Positions 26,100 to 36,700 of a stretch of DNA of 62,613 bases are shown here, in pieces. This stretch comes from Thermoflexia bacterium. Lineage in GTDB: Bacteria > Chloroflexota > Anaerolineae > B4-G1. Under the pieces are notes generated by a model that ran no database searches, was not told where the DNA came from, and saw only the letters and a list, made by a program, of their open reading frames with translations. The stretch spans positions 1 to 62,613 of the forward strand of contig DUEK01000007.1 in the NCBI GenBank assembly GCA_011192155.1. Direction: 5' to 3'. Numbering within the stretch: the stretch's first letter is position 1; every line of letters starts with the position of its first letter. A program made the translations under genes and the position numbers.

Positions 26100-27800
26100 C
26101 TACTCGGCCAGCTTTTTCTTCTCCTCCTCGACCAACACGCGCCGCAGAATCTTGCCCACCATCGTCTTGGGTAATTCGTCGCGGAACTCGACGAACTTTG
26201 GTACTTTGTAAGGCGCCAAGTTCTCCTTGCAAAACTCGATAAACTCCTCCTCAGTGGCCGTCTGGCCCTCCTTGAGAACGACATAGATCTTGACCCGTTC
26301 ACCTTTGCCCGGCACTGGCACGCCGGCGGCGGCAACTTCCAATACCTTGGGATGCTCGTAGAGCACTTCCTCGACCTCACGGGGGTAAATGTTGTAGCCG
26401 CCCGCGCCCAGGATCATGTCCTTCTTGCGGTCAACGATCTTGAAATAGCCGTCCTCGTCCATGACGGCCACGTCGCCGGTGTGGAGCCAAGGGCCGCCGC
26501 CATCGGCGTGATCTCGCAGGGTGTTGGCCGTTTCGGTGGGCATGTTCCAGTAACCCTTCATCACCTGCGGGCCACGGATGCAAAGTTCGCCCGCTTCGCC
26601 GACGCCCAACTCTTTCTCGCCAGTATCGGCGTCCATGATCTTGATCTCAGTATCGGGCCATGGCACGCCGATGGTGCCAACGCGGTTGTCGCCAAACATG
26701 GGATTGGCGTGAGTCACCGGCGAGGCTTCGCTCAACCCATATCCCTCCACCAGCCGGGCGCCAGTGAGCTCTTGGAAGCGCTGCTGCACTTCTACCGGCA
26801 ATCCCGCCGCGCCGCTGATGCAAGCCCTGATAGAACTAACATCGTACTTGCTCAAATCTGGATAGTTGTTGATGGCGACGTACATAGCCGGCACGCCGGC
26901 GTAAAAAGTCGGCTGGTGTTTGGTGATGCTCTTGAGCACGTCCTCCAGGTCGCGCGGGTCTGGAATGAGGAGCAAAGCTCCGGCGATGATCGTGCTAAAG
27001 TTCATACAGGTGGTCATGGCGTAACTGTGATACAACGGCAGCGCCGTCACACTTACGTCACCCTGAGCCTCCTCAGCGTTCATCCAAACCTTGCACTGGT
27101 AAGCGTTCGCCAGGATGTTCTTGTGGGTCAGTTGTGCGCCTTTGGACACGCCTGTGGTACCGCCAGTGTACATGAACACGGCGGTATCGTCCATATCAAT
27201 CTCCACCGGTGTAGGCTTGGCTGGCGCATTATCGAGAAGGTCCTTAAACCAGTAGGTGTTGGCGTCGCCGGAGATATCTACTCTGTGCCCTCCCTTTTTC
27301 TCCTTTAGCAAAGTAAAGAGCAGATTGAGAAATGGTGGAAAGTAGGTCTTGATCTTGGCGACAATGACGTGCTCCAGTTGGGTCTCTGCCCGGATTTGTT
27401 TGATGATGGGATACATCAGACTGAGGGTGATGATGACCTTGGCGCCAGAGTCGCTGACCTGGTGCTTCATCTCGCGGGCTGTATAGATAGGGTTGCAAGG
27501 CACGACGATGCCGCCAACCCGCAAAATAGCATTGTAGGCGATGGGGAACTGGGGCATGTTGAGCAAGTGGACAGCCACTCGGTCGCCCTTCTTGACACCC
27601 AACTCTTGCAACGCGGCCGCAAAACGATCCACGGCTTGATTAATCTCGCGGAAAGTGAGTTTGGCGTCCTTAAAAATAGTCGCCGTGTGGCCGGGGTACT
27701 TGCGCGCCGTTTCCTCCAAGACGGCGGGCATTGGGGTTTCTGGGTAATCAACGTGCTCCGGTACGTGGGACTCGTAGAACTTTAGCCAGGGCTTTTCCAT
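26100..27800 (-). CDS. fadD: Long-chain fatty-acid--CoA ligase (FadD-like)
   Basis: 566 residues of the AMP-binding superfamily. Motifs: the P-loop-like YTGGTTGVSKGA (about residue 217), the GYGLSEASP motif, the adenylate-binding TGDVAVMDEDGYFKIVDRKKD and the C-terminal catalytic lysine region (LPKTMVGKILRR). It activates fatty acids to acyl-CoA through an acyl-adenylate. ATG 27800 (MEKPWLKFYESH) is chosen because AAAGGAG precedes it; the ORF could open eight codons earlier. Length and motif order fit medium/long-chain ligases; chain specificity cannot be read. Transcribed alone toward ftsH. Confidence 0.92.
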   Translation of the reverse strand: MEKPWLKFYESHVPEHVDYPETPMPAVLEETARKYPGHTATIFKDAKLTFREINQAVDRFAAALQELGVKKGDRVAVHLLNMPQFPIAYNAILRVGGIVVPCNPIYTAREMKHQVSDSGAKVIITLSLMYPIIKQIRAETQLEHVIVAKIKTYFPPFLNLLFTLLKEKKGGHRVDISGDANTYWFKDLLDNAPAKPTPVEIDMDDTAVFMYTGGTTGVSKGAQLTHKNILANAYQCKVWMNAEEAQGDVSVTALPLYHSYAMTTCMNFSTIIAGALLLIPDPRDLEDVLKSITKHQPTFYAGVPAMYVAINNYPDLSKYDVSSIRACISGAAGLPVEVQQRFQELTGARLVEGYGLSEASPVTHANPMFGDNRVGTIGVPWPDTEIKIMDADTGEKELGVGEAGELCIRGPQVMKGYWNMPTETANTLRDHADGGGPWLHTGDVAVMDEDGYFKIVDRKKDMILGAGGYNIYPREVEEVLYEHPKVLEVAAAGVPVPGKGERVKIYVVLKEGQTATEEEFIEFCKENLAPYKVPKFVEFRDELPKTMVGKILRRVLVEEEKKKLAE

Positions 27801-27948
27801 GGTTACGTCTCCTTTCCCATTCAAGGGTGATTAATAGGGCACGTCTCTGGCAAGACGTATCCCCAATCTATGAACGACTCCTCTGAAAAAAGGTCATCTA
27901 ACCACAGAGGCACCAGAGGACACGGAGAAAACTTGATGTTTAGTTTAA

Positions 27949-28100
27949 GTAACTACCCAGACCAGCGCAAATTTGAACGTTTCAGGCTCTCAGCCCTCGT
28001 CCCCGAGGGCGGTGTGGGCGAGAGCACTGTATTCTGAGTAGCCATCCTCCGCACAAGACGCCCCCGGGACGGGGGCTGTAAGCAGTGGCTGGGTAGTTAC
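27949..28100. repeat. Inverted-repeat element with GTAACTACCCAG ends
   Basis: GTAACTACCCAG (27949-27960) and CTGGGTAGTTAC (28089-28100) bound a 152-bp segment. Inside are smaller palindromes (CCTCGTCCCCGAGG and CCCCCGGGACGGGGG). No coding capacity; probably a non-autonomous element. The flanking bases 27801-27948 hold an ACCACAGAGGCACCAGAGG type repeat and nothing else. Confidence 0.6.
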
Positions 28101-28107
28101 ATCTAAT

Positions 28108-28296
28108 TCTGACGGATTCTGTGGTTCAAGTCTGCGGAGCATCCTGAGTAGGCCGAAGGCCGTATCGAAGCCGAGTCCTGAGCCTGTCGAAGAGGGTGCG
28201 AAGAATACCGTAAAACATTGTAAAATCGCACCCTTCGATACGCGCTCACGCTGTTCGCGCTACTCAGGATGATCAACCACAGAAAACGTCAGAATC
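28108..28296. repeat. Inverted-repeat element with CTGACGGATTCTGTGGTT ends
   Basis: The left end CTGACGGATTCTGTGGTT matches, inverted, the right end AACCACAGAAAACGTCAG. Inside, GGGTGCGAAGAAT / AAATCGCACCCTTCG and AGCATCCTGAGTAGG / GCTACTCAGGATGATC are further imperfect inverted pairs. A piece of its left end is found inverted at 10689-10728. Bases 28297-28391 contain no gene and no clear signal. Confidence 0.6.
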
Positions 28297-28391
28297 AGTA
28301 GCTAATAGGCGGGTTATGCGGAACGATAGATTCAAGATTTGGAGATTTTTATCAAATCTCCAAATCTAAAATCCCTCAATCCAAAATCATC

Positions 28392-29435
28392 ATGTATCTA
28401 TTCCAATACGCGCTTGTTTTCCTTACCTCGCTTACTCTAGCCGCTATGCTCACCCCCCTCGCTGGCCGCCTGGGTCATCGGCTGAACATCGTAGACCGGC
28501 CTGGGGGGCGCCGGGGCCACAAGGGAACAGTGCCCCGACTGGGAGGCGCGGGCTTATTCATCCCCTTTGCCGCCGCCATTGGGCTTGCGGCGTGGCGCGG
28601 AACGCTCACCACGGGCTATAGCACAGATGACTTTACCCGACTCTACGGCCTGCTGATCGGCAGCTCGTGCGCTTTCCTCTTTGGGCTGCTCGACGACAAG
28701 CTTGACCTGCCTCCCATGCCCCAGTTCGTGGTCCAATTTCTGCTCTCCCTGGTCGCCCTCGCCTCGTTGCTCTGGCTCGAACGGTTCACCCTGCCCCTCT
28801 TGGGCTACGTGGAGTTGGAGGTTTACCCCTGGGGCGCTTGGGTCTATGTCCCGCTGACGATCATCTGGATGATGGGCATGATGAACACCGTCAACTGGCT
28901 GGACGGGCTGGACGGGCTGGCTGGTGGAGTGGGGGCGATTCTGTGCCTGGTGCTCGCGGTTCACATGCACCGCGTCGGGCAACCCAGCGTAGCGCTGTTG
29001 CCACTGGCGCTATTGGGTGCCCTGCTGGGGTTCCTGCCGTACAACGCCGCGCCCTCACGGGTCTTTTTGGGAAGCGGCGGGGCCTTTTTCCTGAGCTACG
29101 CTTTGGGGAGCCTGGGCCTCATCGCCGGAGGGCGGGTTGCGACCGTGCTGTTGGTGATGGGCTTGCCCATCGTGGACGTGGCCTGGCAGATATTCGACCG
29201 CGCGCGTCACCACCGCTCCCCCACCCAGGCCGACCGGGGACACCTCCACTTCCGCCTGCTCGACCTGGGGCTATCGGAACGATCCATCGTGCTTCTCTAC
29301 TGGAGCTTTTGCGCACTGTTTGGCCTGTTGGCGCTGATCGTATCGTCGCGGCTCTACAAACTGCTGGCGCTGGCGGCTATCGGGGCGGTGGTCGTCGTCG
29401 TGCTGGCCTTCCTCTCCCGCGAGCGCGAAACATAG
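28392..29435 (+). CDS. Undecaprenyl-phosphate sugar-1-phosphate transferase (MraY/WecA family)
   Basis: A 347-residue membrane protein with about ten helices. Family marks are the substrate loop (RRGHKGTVPRLGG), the catalytic DDxxD-like LLDDKLDLPP, NTVNWLDGLDGLAGG and the cytoplasmic HxHxR-type RGHLHFRLLDLG. Enzymes of this family move a HexNAc-1-phosphate from a UDP-sugar to undecaprenyl phosphate and so start O-antigen, teichoic-acid or exopolysaccharide synthesis. The linear order and the lack of MraY-only motifs favour the WecA/TagO/RfbD branch. The neighbouring secreted protein and the GT-C gene may belong to the same surface-polymer theme, but they are not clustered as a pathway. No strong ribosome site precedes ATG 28392. 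Confidence 0.9.
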   Translation: MYLFQYALVFLTSLTLAAMLTPLAGRLGHRLNIVDRPGGRRGHKGTVPRLGGAGLFIPFAAAIGLAAWRGTLTTGYSTDDFTRLYGLLIGSSCAFLFGLLDDKLDLPPMPQFVVQFLLSLVALASLLWLERFTLPLLGYVELEVYPWGAWVYVPLTIIWMMGMMNTVNWLDGLDGLAGGVGAILCLVLAVHMHRVGQPSVALLPLALLGALLGFLPYNAAPSRVFLGSGGAFFLSYALGSLGLIAGGRVATVLLVMGLPIVDVAWQIFDRARHHRSPTQADRGHLHFRLLDLGLSERSIVLLYWSFCALFGLLALIVSSRLYKLLALAAIGAVVVVVLAFLSRERET

Positions 29436-29547
29436 CGCTGCTTGTCGGAGGAAGAAACTCTCCGGCTCCCCGCTCTCTTGCCAGAATCCCCATCTTGCGG
29501 TAAACTCCGGCGACGGGCGGGCGCGTACACATCACCTGAGAAAAAAC

Positions 29548-30681
29548 ATGTCACCTCGCACAAAACTTGGATTTGGAGTGCTCCTGATCATCGGCCTGGC
29601 AGCGATCGTGTTGGGCGTGCGCGTCGCCATCCCGGTCCTATTCCCGCCGCCCACGCCGACATCCACTTCAACCCCAACTTCCACTCCTACCTCAACGGCA
29701 ACCTCGACGCCTACTCCAACCCACACGCCTACACCCACTAACACGCCAACTCCCACCGACACACCCACCCCCACACCGACCGATACCCCCACGCTCTCCC
29801 CAACAGACACCCCCACGCCCGAACCCACTGCGCCCCCATCCCCACTGCCCACGACCGAAGGAGAAGGAGAGGCAGCGGAACCTGTATCAGATTGCTCCAC
29901 CGGGCCTGCGCCGCCTCCTTCGACGATCAGCGGCCGGCGGATCATCGCCTACTATGGCACCACCGGGCCGGGGCTAGGCATCCTGGGCCGCCATGACATC
30001 CCCACCACACTGCAACTGCTGGAAGAGCAGATGCAACCCTATCGAGAACTGGACCCGTGCGCGGAGCTAGTCCCCGCCTTTCACATCGTGACCACCGTCG
30101 CCGATGCCTCCCCCGGCGAGGATGGCGACTACAACCACCGCATGCCCCACGAATCTATCCAGACGTGGATAGACAGCATTACAGCAGTTGGAGGGATAGC
30201 GGTGCTCGATGTGCAGGCTGGCCGGGGCGACGTGATGACAGAACTGAGCCTGATCGAGCCTCTGCTGCGGCTGCCTGGCGTTCATCTGGCGATTGACCCC
30301 GAGTTCATTGTGGGGGAAGAGGAGGTGCCCGGCACGCACCTGGGGCGCATAAGCGGGGAGGCCATCAACGAGGCCCAGGCGTGGCTCAACACCATCGCCG
30401 AGCAGGTGGAAGAGCAAAAAATCCTCGTCATCCACCAGTTCAACGACCGTATGATGGAGAACAAGGACGCTATCCAGGATTATCCGCTGGTCAACCTGAT
30501 GTGGGACGCGGACGGCTTTGGCGGACCGGGAGCCAAGATCGGGGATTACAACCAGTATCGCCAGGAGGCGGGCTTTGAGTACGGCGGGATCAAGATTTTT
30601 TACAATTACGACACACCGGTGATGACGCCGGCGGACGTGATGGCGCTGGAGCCGCCACCGGCATACATCGTGTATCAGTAG
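29548..30681 (+). CDS. Secreted or membrane-anchored protein with mucin-like TPT linker and TIM-barrel-like domain
   Basis: 377 residues. An N-terminal hydrophobic helix (residues 8-31) is followed by about 65 residues of Thr/Pro/Ser repeats (TPTSTPTSTPT pattern), a flexible and probably glycosylated stalk. The C-terminal 240 residues form a globular domain beginning RRIIAYYGTTGPGLGILG. Acidic and aromatic positions along beta strands (AVLDVQAGRGD, VHLAIDPEFIV, ILVIHQFNDRMM, VNLMWDADGFGG) look like a glycosidase-type barrel. Similar domains occur in actinobacterial and chloroflexal cell-surface proteins of unknown function, as I recall. No catalytic assignment is possible. It lies 112 bases after the transferase gene, same strand, with a terminator after it. 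Confidence 0.75.
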   Translation: MSPRTKLGFGVLLIIGLAAIVLGVRVAIPVLFPPPTPTSTSTPTSTPTSTATSTPTPTHTPTPTNTPTPTDTPTPTPTDTPTLSPTDTPTPEPTAPPSPLPTTEGEGEAAEPVSDCSTGPAPPPSTISGRRIIAYYGTTGPGLGILGRHDIPTTLQLLEEQMQPYRELDPCAELVPAFHIVTTVADASPGEDGDYNHRMPHESIQTWIDSITAVGGIAVLDVQAGRGDVMTELSLIEPLLRLPGVHLAIDPEFIVGEEEVPGTHLGRISGEAINEAQAWLNTIAEQVEEQKILVIHQFNDRMMENKDAIQDYPLVNLMWDADGFGGPGAKIGDYNQYRQEAGFEYGGIKIFYNYDTPVMTPADVMALEPPPAYIVYQ

Positions 30682-30685
30682 AGCA

Positions 30686-30716
30686 AGACCCTTCGGGTTT
30701 CGGAAACCCGAAGAGT
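30686..30716. terminator. Bidirectional hairpin between the TPT protein and the A2M gene
   Basis: GACCCTTCGGGTTTC and GAAACCCGAAGAGTC pair between two convergent genes. A closely similar stem ends the pbpC transcript at 36958-36990. Confidence 0.75.
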
Positions 30717-30723
30717 CTCTCCA

Positions 30724-33700
30724 CTATTCAGTTATCACAAACATCCCCCCGTCGCTCCGCCCAAACACCTCCGGAAAGTACATCTCGTAAGCGTGGGTGG
30801 GGATAGCCCCGTACTCGCCAGGCAGGCTGGCGCGGATGAGGTAGGTGTATTCGTAGGTGCCGCGCGGCAGATAGGTGGCAAAGAGCACCGCCTTTTCGTC
30901 GCGCAGCTCGGTGTGACGGAACCACCACCAGCCCCAGCCGCCGTGCGATTTGGCTTTCAAATCGCCAAGCAGTTCGAAAGAACTGCCGCCCCACGGATTG
31001 CTCCGGTCGGCGCGGAGCAGCTCGGCAGATTCGTCGGCGATGCTCGTCGTCTTGAGGCTCGCATCCACTCCCTCGGCGCCGGCGGGGAAGGGGTCCTCGA
31101 TCACCACATAGTGCAGGTCGTGAGGGGCGATGATGGTCAGTTTCACCCGGATGGCATCGCCCGCCTGGGCCTGGGAGATCGCCGGGCAGGTCTCTTCTTC
31201 AGGATCGCAGTCGGCGGACGTATATTTGCGGCTGACGATGATGCCCCGGTTGAGGGCGGTCACCTCATCCACCGGCTTAAAGTAGCGCAGGTACATGCTG
31301 TAGTACAAACGTCCACTCCCCGCCGTTTGCCCCTCGGGAGCCCAACGCTCGATGATGACCCTGTTAGCTTCCTCCGATAAAAGCTGGGCGACCTCGATCT
31401 GCAGCTTGGTCGTCTCGCCAACGTTGCTCGAGTCCACGCTCCCCTCGCCCAGCAGCTCGCCGTTGACGACCACGTGCCAATCGTAGGCCCCCTCCAGCTC
31501 GCCGGTGGCGACCATCCAGTCGGTGAGGGCTAGAATCGCCCAGGCATTCTCCTGCGTGGTTTCCCAGTAACCGTCGCGGCGGACGGCCATCAGCCAGCGG
31601 ACGGCGTTGGGGGCCAGTGCGTTGCCGGGGTCCAGCCGCGCCAGCGCCGCCAGCACGATAGCGGTGGAGCGAGTGTCGGTGTTCATCGAGTAGTAATCTA
31701 CCTGTTCCTCTTCCCAGTGCGCGCCAGTCGCGCTGAGGATGGCCTCGCTGGTGATGTCGGAGAGCAGTGAATCCACCCGCTCCTGCTTTTCCATCAGACC
31801 GAATCCCATCGCCAGATATGCTTTGCCAAAGGTATCCAGCGCGTCCCGCTTTTGGAAAAGCGTCTCCATACGGCCCATATTGCCCGCGCCCGCCTCGGCC
31901 AGCACGTAGAGGATAAAAGCCTGCCGGTTGGCCTGCCAGTGCAGTTCCAGGTCGCGATGGCTGACCAGGTTGTCTTGCAGATACTCGACCGCCCGCTCCA
32001 TCACCTCTTCGTCCACCACAAAGCCGGCCCGGTCTGCCTCAATCAACCCCAGCAGGACGTAGGCGCTCAAGTAAGGGTTAGAGTCGCCCAGCGTCCACCA
32101 ACTCCAACCGCCGTCATAGTGCTGCCGGTTGTAGAGCCGTTGCAGGCCAGAGCTGACCAGGCCAGGTAGGGGTTCAGCGCGCTGAGCCCCTACCAGCCCC
32201 AGCTCCTTGAAAGCGCGATAGGTGACCACGTTGGGCAGGAAGCGGCTGACCGTCTGCTCGGTGCACTCGTAGGGGTAGTGTTCCAGGTAGTCGAGGCCGT
32301 CCACCATACCGGCTGCCAGCGACGGGTCCACGTGCACCGATAGCTCCCCCTGGGTGGGGTCGTAGCTGGGCGGCAGAACCACCGCCTCTAGTATCTGCCC
32401 GTCGGCCTTGAATTGACCGGCGGTGGCGACCACCTCCGGCGTGCTGTAGCGGTAGACCGGCAATGTGATCTCGACGGCGTCGGAGTAGTCTCTTCCCCTG
32501 GCGCCAAACAGCAGCGTGACCTCTTCGACATTCTCCACCGTCACCGGCCAAGCCATCTTGACCTTGTCGCCGGCGGGGATGCTGACTTGCTCGCTTGTAG
32601 AATCGCCCACTTGCAGTCCCTCCGCATCAAGCAACACCTCCACTTCCAGCGGCTCGGTGGTATTGTTGTGGACTATGGCAGCCAGCTCCGCCTCGTCGCC
32701 GACGACAAAGAAACGCGGGGCCACCGGGCGCACCAAGAGATCTTTGGTGCTGATGACGTCCACGTCCGCCTCTCCCACCAGCGTCTCGGCGGTGACGCCG
32801 CGCGCGCCCATGCGCCAGGTGGTGAGGTTATCGGGCAGTTCCACGCTGACTCTCGCGTGGCCGTCCGCGTCGGTGCGCAGGCTGGGGTTCCAATAGGCCA
32901 GGTCGGGGAAGCGCTTGCGCACGGGGCCGAACTCTTCGCCGCCGCCGCCGCCGCCCAAGCCCTTGGCCTCTTCGCCCAGCTCCTCGCTGATGCGGTCGCC
33001 CGAAAGCGTCAGTCCGCTGGCCGTGCCCACCCCCAGGCCGCGCTCGCGCCAAAAGTAACCCACCAGCCCCGGGCCGGGCCGGTCGGCCAGCGTCAGCACC
33101 GAAAGGTCCACCAGGTTGAGCGCCAGCTCCGCCTCGACCGGGTTGCCCGTGCTATCGCTGACGTTCACGTCGTAGGTCACCGTCTCGCCGGGCCGGTAAT
33201 GCTCACCGGCGGGCCTATCGGTCGTCATCACAATGTTCAGTTCCTTCTCCGTCGTCTCAATGGGAAGCTGCGCGTAGCCGATCTTGAAACTGGGTATCGA
33301 GTTGTTCTCGTCCACCCCCTTGACGATGACCACCGAGACGAACACGTTGGGGATGAGGGCCTCGGTGATGGGGATCTCGATCTGCTCCGAGTTGCTCTCC
33401 AAAGTCTGCACCCAGTAATCATAGATGTGCCCCCGCTCGACGGTGATGAGCGCCTCGACCTCCCCCTGGTAGGGGTGGGGGACGAGTATGGTGGCCGTGT
33501 CGCCGACCTGGTACTGCCGCTTATCTGTGACCAGGTCAATGCGGTCGTTGTTCTCCCGCCGCCAGTTGACGTACCCGCGCCCGCTGACCCACATATAGGT
33601 GGAGCTGCGCACCTCGTTTTCCTTGCGACCGCTGCGGTCGCCCTCGTCCAGGCCGGTGGCGATCGCTTTGTAGATGCCGCCGCTGGCGGGCGTAAAGCTG

Positions 33701-36700
33701 GCAGTCGCTGCGCCGTCGCCGTCCGTCGTCACCGTCGTGGTATAGACCGGCGTGTCTTCGACGACACTCTCCCAGTAATAGCGCCCGTCCTCCCCCATCT
33801 TTTGCACGCTGTACCATTTGTGCTCGGCAAAGACGACGGTTATCTCCTGATGCGGCGCTGGCTCGCTTTCCCAGTCCACGGTGATGACGTTGACGCTGGT
33901 TTCGCGCCCCGCCGTGCCCACGTACTGCTCCGGCTGCAGGCCGACGTAATACAGCCCCTTGTGAACTATGGCCTCAGTGCGGTTGCTGACCTCTTGGTTA
34001 TTGACGTCGGTGACGGTCACCTCCAGCGTCAAGCGCTGGCTGGAGACCTTGTCGGCGATATCGGCCTCCAGGCCAAAGGTGAAGCGTCCCTCCTCGTCGG
34101 TAAAGCCCTCGCCGTCGGCGATGCGCTCGCCGTGAGAGTCGCTCCCTCCCCACCACCACCAACGGTCGTAGCTATAGTCGCTGAAATCCCACCAGCCCGC
34201 GCCCTGGTAATCGAAAAAGTGATCGGCGGAGAGGACGACGTAGCGCACCTGTGCGTTCGCCACCGGCCCGCCGAAAAAGTAACTCGCCTGGGCGGTGACG
34301 TTGATCTCGTCCCCCTGGACGTACTCGGGCAGATCGGTCTCGACCTCGACCTGGAACTCGGGCTTGCGGTACTCGGCCACCTGGAAGCTGGTGTAAAAGT
34401 GAGCATCCTTGTGCTCCAAATAGTTGGCCCGGATGGAATAGACGCCCAGCGCCGCCTCCTCATCCAACTCGAACTCGCCGTCCAGCGTGCCCATATCGCT
34501 GATAGAAAGATCGTCGTCAAAGAGCGTCTTGCCCTCGGGATCCGAAATCTCGACGTGAACCTTGTGGTCCTGCGACGGCAAGGAATAATGGGCGTCGTCG
34601 TCGCCGCGCAGGACGCCTTTGAAATAGACGGTCTGGGAGGGGCGGTAGATGGGCCTATCAGTAAAAAGGTAGCCGGCAAAGGGAGAGTCGTAATACTCCA
34701 CCGGTAGATCAAACTCCCAGGCGGAGATGCCGTCGTCCCACCCGTTGCTGGCGGCGGCGAAATCCGGGCCGGGGTTTTCGGGGTCGCCGGCAAAGGCAAA
34801 GATGGGCGACCACCGGTCCAGCGGCCGGTGCTCGTCGCTGGCAAAGACGCCGTCCCCGTCCGTCACTCCCTCTGCCAAGACGCTACCGTTACTATCCATC
34901 ACCACGACGGGCAGGCCGGGCAGCACCTCGCCAGAGTGCAGGTCGGTGGCCCAGACCAGAGACTCGGAACCGGTCGTTTTGAGGCTCAGGTTGTGCCGCG
35001 AGACGACCAACATCTCCTTACTCAAGTTTGGCACGCCGTGCTGCGCTTCAGGGTAGATCGAGTCCCAAACGGGCTGCACCTCCAAATAGTACAGGCCCGG
35101 CTGTAGGGGCGCAATGCCTTGCGCCCCTACGTCGCCGGACAGTACGGTGCCATAGATGCGACGCTCGTTCAGCGGCGGGTTGGTGTCCAACGTCCAGCGC
35201 CGGACGAGGTTATCTGGAGCGCCATAATAGTCGTTCCAATACTCCCACGAGTTCCTCCCGTTGGCCCGCAAAAAGTCCTCCAGCGGCATGCGGTAGAGGG
35301 CAAACTCGACCTGCCCCACGTTGCGGACGGTGACAAAGGCCAGCGTCTCTGTGTAGGCGTCAAAGGTGACGACCTTGCCCACGTTGTGCAGGTAGACCAT
35401 AGGATCGTAGGCGCGGGTGTGCCAGCGGACGGTGGTATCCTCGCCCAGATCGTGGCCGTAGCGGCCGCGCATATCGCCGCTGATGGTCACCTCGTAATCG
35501 CTGCTAGGCTGGATGGGGAAAGAGATCTCGAGCTGCGTGTTGCTATCCCACCAGTAGGTGTAGACCGCCGTCTCCGAGACCGGAGGGCTGATGGTAAAAT
35601 TGCCGTTGATAGAGTCGGGGTCCATCGGGCTGGAGAACTCGATCTCCAATCCGCCCCACGGGTCGGCGCCCTGCTCGCCGTCGGCGGGATCGGTGGCGAT
35701 GATGCGGGGATAGGCGATGGTGGCAAATGTCCAGCTATAAGGGTATTCCGTGCCGGCCTCTCCGGCGGCCCCCAGAGCGCCGGCGCCGACTTTGGCTCGA
35801 TAGGTTGTATCGAAATCGAGCGGCTCGCTGGGGGTAAAGCTCATAGTCTCCGCGCCGACCCGCTCCGGGCCCGCGCCAGAGTCCCACGACCACTGGTAAG
35901 GCTCGTAGGTGTGCCGGCGCGGCAGCACCAGCCCCTCATCGTGCCACTCAAAGGTACCGACGACGGTCTCGCGGGTGCGCAGGTTCTCCATCTCAAAAGC
36001 GGCCTCAACCGAGGCGTGATCCATCGGCTGGTTGAAGGCGACGTAAATGGTCGGCTCTGGGCTGACATAGATAGTGTCGTCGTCAGGGTAGGCGCCCACA
36101 GCAGCCGGCATCACGGTAGTGAATTGCCAGACATAGTCCTCGTCCAGCACGCCGCCGGTGGTATCCTCCAGCCCGGCCGCGACCCGCGCCGTGTAGGTGG
36201 TGGCCGGCGCAAAGCCCTCGTCGGGTGTGAAGAAATAGATGGAAGTATTGAGCCATTCCCCCGTCCCGCTCACCGGCGGATCAAAGGTAAGGGGCTGGGG
36301 CAGATCGTCCAGGTTTTCGATGGCGGTCAAGGGCACGACGGGCCGGTTGAAGAGCACGGTGACGGTCCCGTCGGTGGCGACCTCGGTGGTGTCCTCGGCC
36401 GGCTGGACGGCAGTCACTTCCAAAAAGCCGACGGTGGTGAAGCGCAGTTTGACCGGCTCATCCAGCGGCAGCTTCTCCGCGCTGAGGGCGCTCTCCTTGA
36501 TGGTGACGGTATAGCGCGTGGCCCGCTCGAATCCGCTCCCGGCCGGTTTGAACAGCATCACCCGCTCGCTGGGCCACTCGAACGCGCCGGAGACGGCTGG
36601 CTCAATGGTAAAGGCGGCCTCCACCGTCTGCGCGTCCATCGGCTGGTCGAATACCAGTTGCAGCGGCGCGTCGAGTTGCTGCTCCTCGCCCCGCGCCGGC